Source of the DNA: Amycolatopsis sp. cg9
GTDB taxonomy: Bacteria; Actinomycetota; Actinomycetes; Mycobacteriales; Pseudonocardiaceae
Reading direction: 5' to 3'
Assembly: GCF_041346945.1 (NCBI RefSeq)
Contig: NZ_CP166850.1
Location: 4,340,001-4,404,000, forward strand
DNA length: 64,000 nucleotides
In this document: piece after piece, positions 30,873 through 40,040 of the stretch
How positions within the stretch are numbered: position 1 is the first letter of the stretch
How the letters are laid out: each line of letters begins with the position of its first letter
Notes under the pieces: generated by a model
Database searches by the model: none
Seen by the model: only the letters and a program-made list of their open reading frames with translations
What the model was told of the DNA's origin: nothing
Position numbers and translations under genes: made by a program

Positions 30873-32374
30873 CTGCCGTGGCCGAGTTGATGGACTACGC
30901 CGACGTCATCGAGCGGTTCAACCCCGTGCTCGGGCTCGAGGTGCACGTCGAGCTCAGCACGAACACGAAGATGTTCTGCGGCTGCGCCAACGAGTTCGGC
31001 GGCGAGCCGAACACGAAGGTGTGCCCGACCTGCCTGGGCCTGCCGGGCGCGCTGCCGGTCGTCAACGGCAAGGCCGTCGAGGGCGCGATCCGGATCGGTC
31101 TCGCGCTGAACTGCGAGATCGCCGAGTGGTGCCGGTTCGCCCGGAAGAACTACTTCTACCCGGACATGCCGAAGAACTTCCAGACGTCGCAGTACGACGA
31201 GCCGATCGCCTTCAACGGCTACCTCGACGTCACGCTCGACGACGGTGAGGTCGTCCGCGTGGAGATCGAGCGCGCGCACATGGAAGAGGACACCGGGAAG
31301 TCGCTGCACGTCGGGGGCGCCACCGGCCGGATCCACGGTGCCGAGCACTCGCTGCTCGACTACAACCGGGCCGGCGTTCCGCTGATCGAAATCGTCACCA
31401 AGCCGATCGAGGGCACCGGCGAACGGGCCCCCGAGGTCGCGCGGGCGTACGTGAGCGCGTTGCGTGACCTGCTTCGCGCGCTCGACGTGTCGGACGTCCG
31501 CATGGACCAGGGCTCCCTGCGGTGCGACGCGAACGTTTCGCTGATGGCGAAGGACGCGACCGAGTTCGGTACCCGTACCGAGACGAAGAACGTCAACTCG
31601 CTGCGGAGCGTCGAACGGGCCGTTCGCTACGAGATGACGCGGCAGGCGGCCATCCTCGCCGAGGGCGGTTCGATCAAGCAGGAGACGCGGCACTTCCAGG
31701 AGGCCGACGGCACGACGTCGTCGGGCCGGACGAAGGAGACCGCGGAGGACTACCGGTACTTCCCGGAGCCCGACCTGGTCCCGATCGCGCCGTCGCGCGA
31801 GTGGGTCGAGGAGCTGCGCGGCACGCTGCCGGAGATGCCGTCGGAGCGGCGGAAGCGGATCCAGCAGGAATGGTCACTTTCCGACGAAGCCCTGCGTGAC
31901 CTGCTGAACGTCGGTGCGGTCGACCTCGTCGCGGCCACCGTCGAGGCCGGTGCGTCGCCGGACGAGGCGCGCGGCTGGTGGGTCAACACCCTCGCGCAGG
32001 AAGCGAACACCCGCGAGGTCGAGCTGGCCGACCTGCCGATCACGCCGAAGCAGCTGGCCGAGGTCATCGGGCTGGTTTCGTCCGGTGAGCTGACGAACAA
32101 GCTCGCCAAGGAGGTCGTCCAGGGCGTGCTCGCCGGGGAGGGCGAGCCGCGCGAGGTCGTCGACAAGCGCGGGCTGAAGGTCGTCTCGGACGACTCGGCC
32201 CTGCTCGCGGCGATCGACGAGGCCTTGGCGGCCCAGCCGGACGTCGCGGAGAAGATCCGCGGCGGCAAGGTCGCCGCGGCCGGGGCGATCGTCGGTGCGG
32301 TCATGAAGGCGACCAAGGGGCAGGCGGACGCCAAGCGGGTCCGGGAACTGATCGTCGAGCGCGTCGGCTCCTGA
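30869..32374 (+). CDS. gatB: Asp/Glu-tRNA amidotransferase subunit B
   Basis: 501 residues from GTG 30869, overlapping the gatA stop by 4 bases, with GGGAGGA upstream. The GatB domain opens [35 protein letters not shown] is the conserved second Cys loop, so with the first CGC it may hold a structural zinc. [17 protein letters not shown] segments ([20 protein letters not shown]) follow. The YqeY-like C-terminal tRNA-binding tail is at about 360-500. It phosphorylates and amidates Glu-tRNA(Gln). Confidence 0.97.
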
Positions 32375-32381
32375 CCGTTTC

Positions 32382-32918
32382 ATGACATCGCCGTTTTCCG
32401 TCAAGAGCGTCACCTGGCGCGAGTGGCTCGGCCTGGCGGCCGGGCTGCTCGCGCTGGGGTCGACGTTCCTGCCGTGGACCACGCTGAGCACCAACAAGCC
32501 GGACATCGAGGTCGTCCTCTCGTCCTTGCCGCACAGTGACGTCGTCCGGAACGCGTGGCAGTCGAGCTTCTTCGCCTGGTGCCCGCCGCTGCCGCTGGTG
32601 CTGGCCGGCCTGGTCGTGGTCGTTTTCGGGCGAATCCGGAAAGTGCGGGTCAGCGGCCTGCCGCACCTGTGGCTGGTGGTCGCCGCGGCGTCGCTGCTCC
32701 TGATGGTGCTCGGCTGGTTCACGATCGACTGGGAGTTCGACGCCGACCAGCGCGGCATCTTCGACGCCGCCGGGATCGCGATCAGTGCGGGTTTCGGGCG
32801 GTTCCTCGGGCTGTTCGCCGCGGTCGTTTCCGCTGTTGTCGCTTTTCTGGACATCCGCGCGGTGCGGGCCGAGAGCCGGCAGCCGCGGAAGCGGGAGCCC
32901 AAGAGCAAGACCCGCTGA
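32382..32918 (+). CDS. Four-helix membrane protein after gatB
   Basis: 178 residues. Four hydrophobic segments (about 14-32, 63-82, 92-112, 131-152) and a basic tail (RKREPKSKTR). The loop between helices 1 and 2 is exposed and contains no Cys pair. I recognise no family. It starts 7 bases after gatB, so it probably belongs to the gatCAB transcript. Alternative: an unrelated gene with its own promoter. No clear terminator before it. Confidence 0.7.
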   Translation: MTSPFSVKSVTWREWLGLAAGLLALGSTFLPWTTLSTNKPDIEVVLSSLPHSDVVRNAWQSSFFAWCPPLPLVLAGLVVVVFGRIRKVRVSGLPHLWLVVAAASLLLMVLGWFTIDWEFDADQRGIFDAAGIAISAGFGRFLGLFAAVVSAVVAFLDIRAVRAESRQPRKREPKSKTR

Positions 32919-33058
32919 ACTACGGGTGCCGGAGTGGGGCAGCGCTCGGCCTGGGTGTCAGCGCTGAGGACGTGAAGCCTTGGTGGCGTTGAAGTCGCGA
33001 TGCCGACGGGCCGCTGAGGCTGTCGTCCGTTCCGGTTGACCCACCCCTCGTGACAACG

Positions 33059-33064
33059 TTGACA
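33059..33064 (+). promoter_or_regulatory. Candidate -35 box of the Gfo/Idh-PmoA operon
   Basis: Perfect TTGACA. A weak -10 (TGAGAA at 33082-33087) lies 17 bases downstream, overlapping the LacI-type palindrome. Predicted start near 33094, giving a leader of about 78 bases. Confidence 0.45.
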
Positions 33065-33083
33065 TCTGGTCGGCCGTTGCGTG

Positions 33084-33097
33084 AGAAAGCGCTTTCT
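33084..33097. promoter_or_regulatory. LacI-type operator O1
   Basis: Perfect 14 bp palindrome AGAAAGCGCTTTCT. It contains the AAGCGCTT core recognised by LacI/GalR/CcpA-family repressors, and overlaps the predicted -10 and transcription start. Confidence 0.75.
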
Positions 33098-33171
33098 GGA
33101 ACGGTCGGCAGGGGTGGGTCGGCTGAGGGGACGGCCGCTGGGAGGCGTGTCACCGAGGAGGGAGACCTGGG

Positions 33172-34254
33172 TTGACTCACGGAAAGCGCTTACGGGTCGC
33201 TGTTGTCGGCGCCGGGGGGATCGCGGACAGCCATCGGGCCGCCTTCCAGGCGCACCGCGACGACGTCGACATCGTGGCCGCCGCCGATGTCGATGAAGCT
33301 CGGGCGGTCGCGTTTTGTGCCGCGGCCGGGAATGCCAAGCCCTACGGCGATCTCGACACCTTGCTCGCCGAGCAGGAGCCCGATCTCGTCTCGGTCTGCA
33401 CGCCGCCGGGGCTGCACGTCGAGCAGACCACGAAGGCGCTCGAGAGCGGGGCCTGGGTCTGGTGTGAGAAGCCGCCGTGCCGGTCGCTCGCCGAATACGA
33501 CGAGATGGCCGCCGCCGAGGGGGATGGCGGGCCTTACGTTTCGTTCGTTTTCCAGCAACGGTCCGGGGCCGGTGCCGCGCACTTCCGGCGCCTGCTCGCG
33601 GACGGGGAACTGGGGCGCCCGCTCGTCGCGCACTGCCAGACCACCTGGTACCGCGATGCCGCCTACTACGCGGTGCCGTGGCGCGGGCGCTGGGAATCCG
33701 AGGGCGGCGGGCCCGCCATGGGCCACGGCATCCACCAGATGGACCTCCTGCTCCACCTGCTCGGCGACTGGGCCGAGGTGCGCGCGATGACCGCGCGGCT
33801 GGTGCACGACGTCGAGACCGAGGACGTCTCCACCGCGCTCGTGCGGTTCGAGTCGGGGGCGCTCGCGACCGTCGTCAACAGCGTCCTGTCGCCGGACGAG
33901 GTGAGCCGGATCCGGGTCGACTGCGAAAACGCCACCGTCGAGCTGACTCACCTCTACGGCTACGGCGTCAAGGACTGGCGCTACACCGCCGCGCCGCACG
34001 TTGTCGAAAAAGTGACGAACCGCTGGTCGGCGCCGCCGGACGAGGTGGTCAGCTCGCACGCCGCCGCGTTCGCGCCCGTGCTCGCCGCCTACCGGGCCGG
34101 GCGGCGGCCGCCGTGCAGCGGGGACGACGGGCGGCGGGTGCTGGAGCTCGTCGCGGCCCTGTACAAGTCCGCGGCCACCGGGCTCGGGGTGCGCCGCGGG
34201 GAGATCGGTCCCGGTGACGCCTTCCACCGGTCCATGGCGGGAGCGCGGGCGTGA
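33172..34254 (+). CDS. Gfo/Idh/MocA family oxidoreductase 1
   Basis: 360 residues from TTG 33172, with GAGGAGGGAG upstream. Rossmann NAD(P) loop VVGAGGIADSHRAAF (11-25), then CEKPPCRS with Lys100 at the catalytic EKP position, and GHGIHQMDLLLHLLG with the catalytic His/Asp. The family oxidises or reduces a sugar carbon. Gene 1 of a four-gene operon in which every junction overlaps. A second LacI-type palindrome covers codons about 4-7. Substrate unknown; the two oxidoreductases may act in sequence. Confidence 0.87.
   Translation: MTHGKRLRVAVVGAGGIADSHRAAFQAHRDDVDIVAAADVDEARAVAFCAAAGNAKPYGDLDTLLAEQEPDLVSVCTPPGLHVEQTTKALESGAWVWCEKPPCRSLAEYDEMAAAEGDGGPYVSFVFQQRSGAGAAHFRRLLADGELGRPLVAHCQTTWYRDAAYYAVPWRGRWESEGGGPAMGHGIHQMDLLLHLLGDWAEVRAMTARLVHDVETEDVSTALVRFESGALATVVNSVLSPDEVSRIRVDCENATVELTHLYGYGVKDWRYTAAPHVVEKVTNRWSAPPDEVVSSHAAAFAPVLAAYRAGRRPPCSGDDGRRVLELVAALYKSAATGLGVRRGEIGPGDAFHRSMAGARA
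33181..33194. promoter_or_regulatory. LacI-type operator O2 inside the first codons
   Basis: GGAAAGCGCTTACG, the same AAGCGCTT core as O1 with weaker flanks. Centre-to-centre distance from O1 is 97 bp, about nine helical turns, a spacing that would allow DNA looping. Located within codons 4-8 of the oxidoreductase gene. Confidence 0.6.
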
Positions 34255-35171
34255 CCGCGGCGATCACCGTCACGCACCGGCACGGGGAGCGCGTGACCGT
34301 CGAGGCAGGCGGCGTCCAGCTGATGTCCTATGTGTACAAGCCCGACCCGGTGGCCTTCGAGTCCCGCAAGCCCTACACCCACCCGCTGCGGACCCTCCGT
34401 GGCCGCGGCGTCAGCGGGTACCGGCCCGCCGACCACCGGTGGCACAAGGGCCTGCAGATGACGTCCAGCCACCTCTCCGGGCAGAACTTCTGGGGCGGCC
34501 ACACCTACGTTCCCGGCGATTGGTACCAGGACCTGCCCGACCGCATCGGCTCGATGCGGCACGACGACTTCGCCGCCTTCACCGTCGGGCGCGACCGGCT
34601 CGGCTTCACCGAACGGCTCACCTGGGTCGCCAACGGCGGTGAGGAGTGGGCGCGGGAGCGGCGCGAGCTCGCCGTCCACTCGGTCGAGCCGGACGAAGGG
34701 GCCTGGGCGCTCGACTGGGGGATCGAGCTGACCAACGTCCGCGACACCCCGCTCGAGTTCGGCAGCCCGACGACCGCCGGCCGCGAGCGGGCCGGGTACA
34801 CCGGGCTGCACTGGCGGGGGCCGCGCGACTTCAGCGGGGGGCGCGTCCTCGGGCCCGGTGAGCTCGGTGGCGAGGACATGATGGGCGTGCAGGCGCCGTG
34901 GCTGGCGTTCGTCGGTGAGCACGACGACGTCGACGCGCACTCGACCTTGGTCTTCGCCCATTCGCCGGAAAACGACCAGGCGATCCACGAGTCGCACTGG
35001 TTCGTCCGGTCGCGGGAGACGCCGATGGTCGCTTTCTCGTGGGCGTTTTTCGACGAATTCGTGCTGGAGCCAGGGGAGAGCTTCACCTACCGCTACCGGG
35101 TCGTCGTCGCCGATGGGGCGTGGGACCGCGATCGGGTGACCCGCTACCTCGATGGGCACGGGTGGTCATGA
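34251..35171 (+). CDS. PmoA / DUF6807 family protein
   Basis: 306 residues from GTG 34251, overlapping the preceding gene by 4 bases. It matches the PmoA/DUF6807 family in layout (MSYVYKPDPVAF, then YTHPLRTLRGRGVSGYRPAD, then DHRWHKGLQM). Many conserved His (about residues 44, 64, 67, 76) could bind metal or sugar. No signal peptide. The family has no firm biochemical role; it recurs with sugar oxidoreductases. The name 'methane oxygenase PmoA' attached to it in databases is misleading. Coupled by overlap to the cupin gene. Confidence 0.75.
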   Translation: MTAAITVTHRHGERVTVEAGGVQLMSYVYKPDPVAFESRKPYTHPLRTLRGRGVSGYRPADHRWHKGLQMTSSHLSGQNFWGGHTYVPGDWYQDLPDRIGSMRHDDFAAFTVGRDRLGFTERLTWVANGGEEWARERRELAVHSVEPDEGAWALDWGIELTNVRDTPLEFGSPTTAGRERAGYTGLHWRGPRDFSGGRVLGPGELGGEDMMGVQAPWLAFVGEHDDVDAHSTLVFAHSPENDQAIHESHWFVRSRETPMVAFSWAFFDEFVLEPGESFTYRYRVVVADGAWDRDRVTRYLDGHGWS

Positions 35172-35881
35172 ACACGTTCCCACTTCCAGGTGGAATCGGT
35201 GTCTCGCACCTGCGCGCCTACGACTGGGCGGCGGAGGATGGGGTGTGCGGTGGCAGCCCGCACGTGCACCTCGCCTGCACCGAGGCGTACGTCGTCACCG
35301 GCGGCCGCGGGGCGGTCCAGACGTTGAGTGTCGGCGGCTACGACGAGACACCGCTGGGAGCCGGCGTGATCGCGTGGTTCGCGCCGGGGACCGTGCACCG
35401 GATGGTCCAGGAAGACGGGCTGCGCGTCACGGTGCTGATGCAGAACAGCGGGCTGCCCGAGGCGGGGGACGCCGTGTTCACGTTCCCGCCCGACGTGCTC
35501 GCCGACCCGGGTTCCTACGCCGAAGCCGCGGCGTTGCCGAAAAACGACCAGGCCGCTCGACGACGCCGTGACCTGGCGATTCGTGGCTACCTGCCGCTGC
35601 GGGAGGCGCTGCGGGACGGCGACGCGGAGCCGTTGCGGGAGTTCCACCGGGCGGCCGTCGCGCTCGTTTTGCCGAAAATCGGCGAATGGGTTCCGCGCTG
35701 GCGGGCCGGGGCGTTACGGGCGGCCGAACTGACCGGGGCGCACCTCGCGGCGCTCGCCGGCGGCGACGGGAGTCACCTCGAACAGTCCGGTGTCCGGGTC
35801 GCGGCACCTTCGAACCCGGACGGCTACGGCATGTGCGGACGTCGCGCGGAATACGACATCGACCAGGAAGGCCGGCAGTGA
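35168..35881 (+). CDS. Cupin-domain protein
   Basis: 237 residues from ATG 35168 (ATGA overlap with the previous stop). A cupin fold spans about 30-110: GGSPHVHLACTEAYVVTGG supplies the HxH and Glu of cupin motif 1, and PLGAGVIAWFAPGTVHRM supplies motif 2. A helical C-terminal half (about 130-235) follows, and its last part resembles nothing I know. A sugar isomerase, epimerase or sensor is plausible. Overlaps the next gene by 1 base (TGATG). Confidence 0.78.
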   Translation: MNTFPLPGGIGVSHLRAYDWAAEDGVCGGSPHVHLACTEAYVVTGGRGAVQTLSVGGYDETPLGAGVIAWFAPGTVHRMVQEDGLRVTVLMQNSGLPEAGDAVFTFPPDVLADPGSYAEAAALPKNDQAARRRRDLAIRGYLPLREALRDGDAEPLREFHRAAVALVLPKIGEWVPRWRAGALRAAELTGAHLAALAGGDGSHLEQSGVRVAAPSNPDGYGMCGRRAEYDIDQEGRQ

Positions 35882-37017
35882 TGAACCAGCCCAGTATCGG
35901 AGTGCTGCTCAACGGGGTCACCGGCCGGATGGGGTACCGGCAGCACCTGCTCCGGTCGGTCCTGGCGATCCGGGACCAGGGCGGCGTCGCCCTGCCGGAC
36001 GGCAGCCGCGTGCAGCTCGAGCCGATCCTCGCCGGGCGCAACGCCGGGAAGCTCAAGGACCTCGCGGGGCGGCACGGCCTGAGCGCGTGGACCACCGACC
36101 CGGACTCCGCGCTGGGCGACGTCGGGATCTACTTCGACGCGCAGCTGACATCCGCGCGGGAGCCGTCGGTGCGGGCGGCCATCGCCGCGGGCAAGCACGT
36201 CTACGCCGAAAAGCCCCTTGCCGAAAAACTGACATCGGCGCTGGAGCTGGCCGAACTCGCGCGCGACGCCGGGATCTGCCACGGCGTCGTGCACGACAAG
36301 CTGTTCCTGCCCGGGCTGCGGAAACTGCGGCGGCTGGTCAACGGCGGGTTCTTCGGGCGGGTCCTGTCGGTGCGCGGCGAGTTCGGCTACTGGGTCTTCG
36401 AGGGCGACTGGCAGGAGGCGCAGCGCCCGAGCTGGAACTACCGCGCCGAGGACGGCGGCGGGATCGTGCTCGACATGTTCTGCCACTGGAACTACGTCCT
36501 CGAGAACCTCTTCGGCCGCGTCGAGGCCGTGACCGCGAAAGCGACAACGCACATCCCGCGCAGGTGGGACGAGCGGGGCGACGCGTACGCGGCCACGGCG
36601 GACGACGCCGCGTACGGGATCTTCGAGCTGGAGTCCGGGGTCGTCGCGCAGATCAACTCGTCGTGGTCCACGCGGGTGTTCCGCGACGAGCTCGTCGAGT
36701 TCCAGGTCGACGGCACCGAGGGCAGCGCCGTCGCCGGGCTGCGGCGGTGCCGGGTCCAGCACCGCTCCGCGACGCCGAAGCCGGTGTGGAACCCCGACCT
36801 GCCCGCGACCGAGTCGTTCCGCGACCAGTGGCAGGAGGTGCCGGACAACAGCGAGTTCGACAACGGCTTCAAGGCGCAGTGGGAGGAGTTCGTCCGGGAC
36901 GTCGTCGCCGGGCGGCAACACCGCTACGACTTCTTCTCGGCCGCACGCGGGCTGCAGCTCGCCGAAGCCGGGCTGACGTCGTCGGCGGAGGGACGGCGGG
37001 TGGAGCTGAAGCCGTAG
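35881..37017 (+). CDS. Gfo/Idh/MocA family oxidoreductase 2
   Basis: 378 residues from ATG 35881, TGATG junction with the cupin gene. The nucleotide loop reads LLNGVTGRMGYRQHL, close to the GxxGRMG loop of dihydrodipicolinate reductases and unlike GxGxxG in oxidoreductase 1. Lys111 in YAEKPLAEKLTS is at the EKP position. GGGIVLDMFCHWNYVLENLFG holds the Asp/His site. It is distinct from oxidoreductase 1, so the two are not simple duplicates. Likely acts on a larger or different intermediate in the same catabolic route. Last gene of the operon. Confidence 0.85.
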   Translation: MNQPSIGVLLNGVTGRMGYRQHLLRSVLAIRDQGGVALPDGSRVQLEPILAGRNAGKLKDLAGRHGLSAWTTDPDSALGDVGIYFDAQLTSAREPSVRAAIAAGKHVYAEKPLAEKLTSALELAELARDAGICHGVVHDKLFLPGLRKLRRLVNGGFFGRVLSVRGEFGYWVFEGDWQEAQRPSWNYRAEDGGGIVLDMFCHWNYVLENLFGRVEAVTAKATTHIPRRWDERGDAYAATADDAAYGIFELESGVVAQINSSWSTRVFRDELVEFQVDGTEGSAVAGLRRCRVQHRSATPKPVWNPDLPATESFRDQWQEVPDNSEFDNGFKAQWEEFVRDVVAGRQHRYDFFSAARGLQLAEAGLTSSAEGRRVELKP

Positions 37018-37044
37018 GGCCGGCAGCGAGGGGCCGTCGGCCGG

Positions 37045-38253
37045 TCAGTCCTTGCCGTTGCCGCCGCCGGAGGTCGCCGGGGTGATCAGCACGACGCGGT
37101 CGTCGCTGGACACCGGGGTGCCGCCGTCCTTGTTGACCGTGCCGGCCACCGCGAGCTGGGGGTTGATCATGCTCATCCCGGCCAGGCGCCCGTACGTCAC
37201 CGGGGGTTTGCCGGTCTTGCCGTCGAGGCTGACCGTCGGCTTGCCGCTGACCGCGCCCTCCGGGGTGACCGGCAGGTTCTGCAGGTTGCCGGCCAGTGAC
37301 GTGCCGACCGAGACCGAGCCGTTGGCGTCGACGAAGTCGGCGCAGCCCGCGACGCCCGGCTTGTCCGGCCACGTCCACGCCGGCGCCGCCAGCGGCTGCC
37401 CGGCCTGCAGCCGGTAGAGGGCGTCCTTGTCGGCGAGCCGGTCGGTGATCCAGACGCGGCCGCCGTCGGCGGAGGCGCAGATGCCGCCGGGGGCGTGCAG
37501 GCCGGCTGCCACGGTGAGCGACCCGTTCGCGTTGCCCGCCGCGGCCTTGCCGGACGTGTCGATGCGCAGCACCTTGCCGGCCAGGGAGTTCGGGTCGGCG
37601 GCGGCGTTCGGGTTGCCCGCGTCGCCCGTCGCGACCAGCAGCGCGCCGCGGTTGTCGGTCGCGATCGTGCCGCGGTTGCCGGACGCGCCCTTCGGGATGC
37701 CGGTGAGCACCGGCTTCGCGGCCTGGCCCTTCGCGAAGCGCACGACGCGGTTGTCCGTCGCCGTCGTCACGTAGGCGAACACCAGCTGGTCCTCGACGTA
37801 CGACGGCGAGAGCGCGAGCCCGGTGAGGCCGCCGTCCCCGGCCGCCTGGACGTCGAGCTTGGCGAAGTCCGTCGCGTCCTTGCCCGCCGTCGCCAGGAGC
37901 ACGCGGCCGCTCTTGCGCTCGCCCGCGAGCGCGCTGGGCGTCGAGCCGTCGCCCGGCAGGCCGACCACCGCGGCGACGGTGTCCAGGCACGTCGAGATGA
38001 CCGACGGGTCGAAGTCCTTGCAGCCCTGGGGCGGCGGTACCGGCGTGGCCGACTGGCCGGGGCGGGCCTGCTTGCCGTCGCCGCCCGAATCCGCGCCGGG
38101 GCCCTGGACCTGGGGCGGCGATTCGGGGCTCGGGACGGGCGCGGGGCTGAACGACTGGCCGGCCGCGGTGTCGTCGAACCGCGCGCAGCCGGCGGGCAGC
38201 AGGACGCCGCAGGCCAGGATCGCCAGCAGGGCCGACCGGTACCGAGTGCGCAT
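37045..38253 (-). CDS. PQQ-dependent soluble glucose/sugar dehydrogenase-like lipoprotein
   Basis: 402 residues. Signal peptide with lipobox VLLPAGC (lipid Cys23), so anchored on the outer face of the membrane. A Pro/Gly-rich linker (about 30-70) follows. Then a six-bladed GSDH beta-propeller (about 85-395) with AAGLHAPGGICASADGGRVWITDRLAD-type blades, written here by position 250-275. The PQQ-binding Arg/His of the true enzyme are not all clear, so it could be a non-catalytic propeller. It converges with the operon at 33-37 kb but belongs to a separate unit. Confidence 0.8.
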   Translation of the reverse strand: MRTRYRSALLAILACGVLLPAGCARFDDTAAGQSFSPAPVPSPESPPQVQGPGADSGGDGKQARPGQSATPVPPPQGCKDFDPSVISTCLDTVAAVVGLPGDGSTPSALAGERKSGRVLLATAGKDATDFAKLDVQAAGDGGLTGLALSPSYVEDQLVFAYVTTATDNRVVRFAKGQAAKPVLTGIPKGASGNRGTIATDNRGALLVATGDAGNPNAAADPNSLAGKVLRIDTSGKAAAGNANGSLTVAAGLHAPGGICASADGGRVWITDRLADKDALYRLQAGQPLAAPAWTWPDKPGVAGCADFVDANGSVSVGTSLAGNLQNLPVTPEGAVSGKPTVSLDGKTGKPPVTYGRLAGMSMINPQLAVAGTVNKDGGTPVSSDDRVVLITPATSGGGNGKD

Positions 38254-38318
38254 GATCCCCCAGCCTAGGGGCCGCCGCGTGAACCATGGGTGAGTACTCC
38301 TGGTTTACGTTGGGGATC

Positions 38319-39227
38319 ATGACGCTGACCGTGCTGGTTCCCGACGACGAGGGCATGACCGTGCTCGCCGAGGTCCCGCGGGTCCTGCCCGTGCGCTACC
38401 AGTGGGGCGAGCCCGTACCCCCGGAGGCCGCGAAGGCCGAGGTCCTCATCCCCGGCAAGCACCCGCCCGGCGAGGAGCTCTGGCGCACGCTGCCGAACCT
38501 GAAGCTGATCCAGCTGCTGTCCGCCGGCGCCGAGGACTGGGTGGGCAAGGTGCCCGACGGCGTCCTGCTCTCCACCTGCCGCGGCGCGCACGGCGGGAGC
38601 ACCGCCGAGTGGGTCGTCGCGGTGCTGCTGTCGATGTACCGGGGGCTGGACGTCTTCGCGGCGGGGCAGCGCGAAGGCCGGTGGGAGCGGCAGACGGCCG
38701 ACACGCTGCAGGGCAAGCGCGTGCTCGTCATCGGCGCCGGTGACCTGGGGCAGCACCTGCGGCGCCGGCTCGAGCCGTTCGACGCGCGGTGCACCATGGT
38801 GGGGATGACCGCGCGGGAGGGCGTGCACGGCGTGCGCGAGCTGCCGTCGCTGCTCGGGCTGCACGACGTCGTGGTGCTGATGGTGCCGCTGACCTCGCGC
38901 ACCCGCGGGATGGTCGACGCGGAGTTCCTGGCCGAGATGCGCGACGGCGCCGTGCTGGTCAACGTCTCGCGCGGCCCGGTCGTGGACACCGGCGCCCTGG
39001 TCGCCGAACTGACCGCGGGACGGCTGCGCGCCGCGCTCGACGTCACCGATCCCGAGCCGCCGCCGTCCGGGCACCCGCTGTGGACGGTGCCGGGGCTGCT
39101 GCTGACGCCGCACATCGGCGGGGCCGTGCGCGGGGTGCGGGGCCGGTCGTACGCCGTCGCGGCGGCGGAGATCGCCCGGTACGCCGGCGGTGAGCTGCCG
39201 GACAACCTCGTGCACGGCGAGTACTGA
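38319..39227 (+). CDS. D-2-hydroxyacid dehydrogenase
   Basis: 302 residues from ATG 38319 (MTLTVLVPDDEG); a longer in-frame reading begins at 38286. NAD loop VLVIGAGDLGQHLRRRL. Catalytic Arg is in VNVSRGPVVDT, the Glu in VTDPEPPPSGHPLW and the His in LTPHIGGAV. It interconverts a 2-oxoacid and a D-2-hydroxyacid. Substrate not assignable from sequence. Divergent from the PQQ-dehydrogenase gene, 65 bases away. Confidence 0.9.
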   Translation: MTLTVLVPDDEGMTVLAEVPRVLPVRYQWGEPVPPEAAKAEVLIPGKHPPGEELWRTLPNLKLIQLLSAGAEDWVGKVPDGVLLSTCRGAHGGSTAEWVVAVLLSMYRGLDVFAAGQREGRWERQTADTLQGKRVLVIGAGDLGQHLRRRLEPFDARCTMVGMTAREGVHGVRELPSLLGLHDVVVLMVPLTSRTRGMVDAEFLAEMRDGAVLVNVSRGPVVDTGALVAELTAGRLRAALDVTDPEPPPSGHPLWTVPGLLLTPHIGGAVRGVRGRSYAVAAAEIARYAGGELPDNLVHGEY

Positions 39228-39272
39228 GCGCGGCGGCTCGCCAGGCCCGGGTGGATCCCCTACCCTTCGCGC

Positions 39273-39848
39273 GTGAGCAGTGGAGACGATTTTTCGCAGC
39301 AGCCCACCAGCCTCCTGTCCGGCGTCGAGGACGACGGGGGTGACGACACCCCGCGCCAGGGCGGGCTCGGTCTCGGCCTGCTGATCCTGCGGCTCGCGCT
39401 CGGCGTGACCATGGGCGCGCACGGCCTGCAGCACCTGTTCGGCCTGTTCGGCGGGCCGGGCATCGGCGGGTTCGCGCGGGTGCTGGAGACGTTCGGCTAC
39501 CACAAGCAGACGACGCTGCTGTCGTGGATCACGGGGATCGCCGAGGTCGGCGGCGGCGTGCTGGTGATCGTCGGGCTGTTCACGCCGCTCGCGGCGGCGG
39601 CGCTGCTCGGGGTGGCGGCGAACGCGGTGTACGCCAAGTTCCACGGCGGGTTCTTCGAGCAGCAGGGGCAGGGGTTCGAGTTCGAGCTGGTGCTCGGGGC
39701 GTCCGCGCTGAGCCTGCTGTTCACCGGGGCCGGGCCGATTTCGCTGGAGCGGAACACGCCGTGGCGGAAGCGGCCGCTGCCGCTGGGGCTGGTTTCGCTG
39801 CTGCTGGCCGCCGCGGCGGCCGTCGTGGTCATCGTTTTGACGCGGTAG
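39273..39848 (+). CDS. DoxX family membrane protein
   Basis: 191 residues from GTG 39273. An acidic, Asp-rich N-terminal stretch (about 10-30) comes before four or five hydrophobic segments (about 35-55, 88-106, 108-128, 145-158, 172-190). The DoxX fold is recognised by GLGLLILRLALGVTMGAHG and FGGPGIGGFARVLETFG. Family roles include redox or oxidative-stress membrane functions; no precise reaction is known here. Starts 45 bases after the dehydrogenase and may share its transcript. Confidence 0.85.
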   Translation: MSSGDDFSQQPTSLLSGVEDDGGDDTPRQGGLGLGLLILRLALGVTMGAHGLQHLFGLFGGPGIGGFARVLETFGYHKQTTLLSWITGIAEVGGGVLVIVGLFTPLAAAALLGVAANAVYAKFHGGFFEQQGQGFEFELVLGASALSLLFTGAGPISLERNTPWRKRPLPLGLVSLLLAAAAAVVVIVLTR

Positions 39849-39989
39849 GGCGCCGCGGTCCGGCTGGGGACAACTCGGCCGAGTCGGGGCGGGCTGTGGA
39901 CAACCCGGGTTCGCCGGCCCGGGATTGTCGGTGGCCGCCGGTAACGTTGAAACCGGGGGTCCCCCTCGCGGGCGGGGGTGGTTCGGGCG

Positions 39990-40028
39990 CCGCGAAGGCC
40001 GCCCCGGAAGCCGGGACGGCCTTCGCGG
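39990..40028. terminator. Bidirectional terminator DoxX/ilvD
   Basis: 12 bp outer stem CCGCGAAGGCCG/CGGCCTTCGCGG with an inner CCGG-aag-CCGG stem, between the convergent DoxX and ilvD genes, 12 bases past the ilvD stop. Confidence 0.75.
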
Positions 40029-40040
40029 TTCGAGTCCGGC

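Noticed and set aside
39895..39905. DnaA box as a replication origin
   Set aside because: A single TGTGGACAA with no dnaA, dnaN or cluster of boxes; only a common word.
39851..39985. Functional RNA in the DoxX-ilvD gap
   Set aside because: Only G-runs and short hairpins near the terminator; nothing recognisable as a riboswitch or sRNA.
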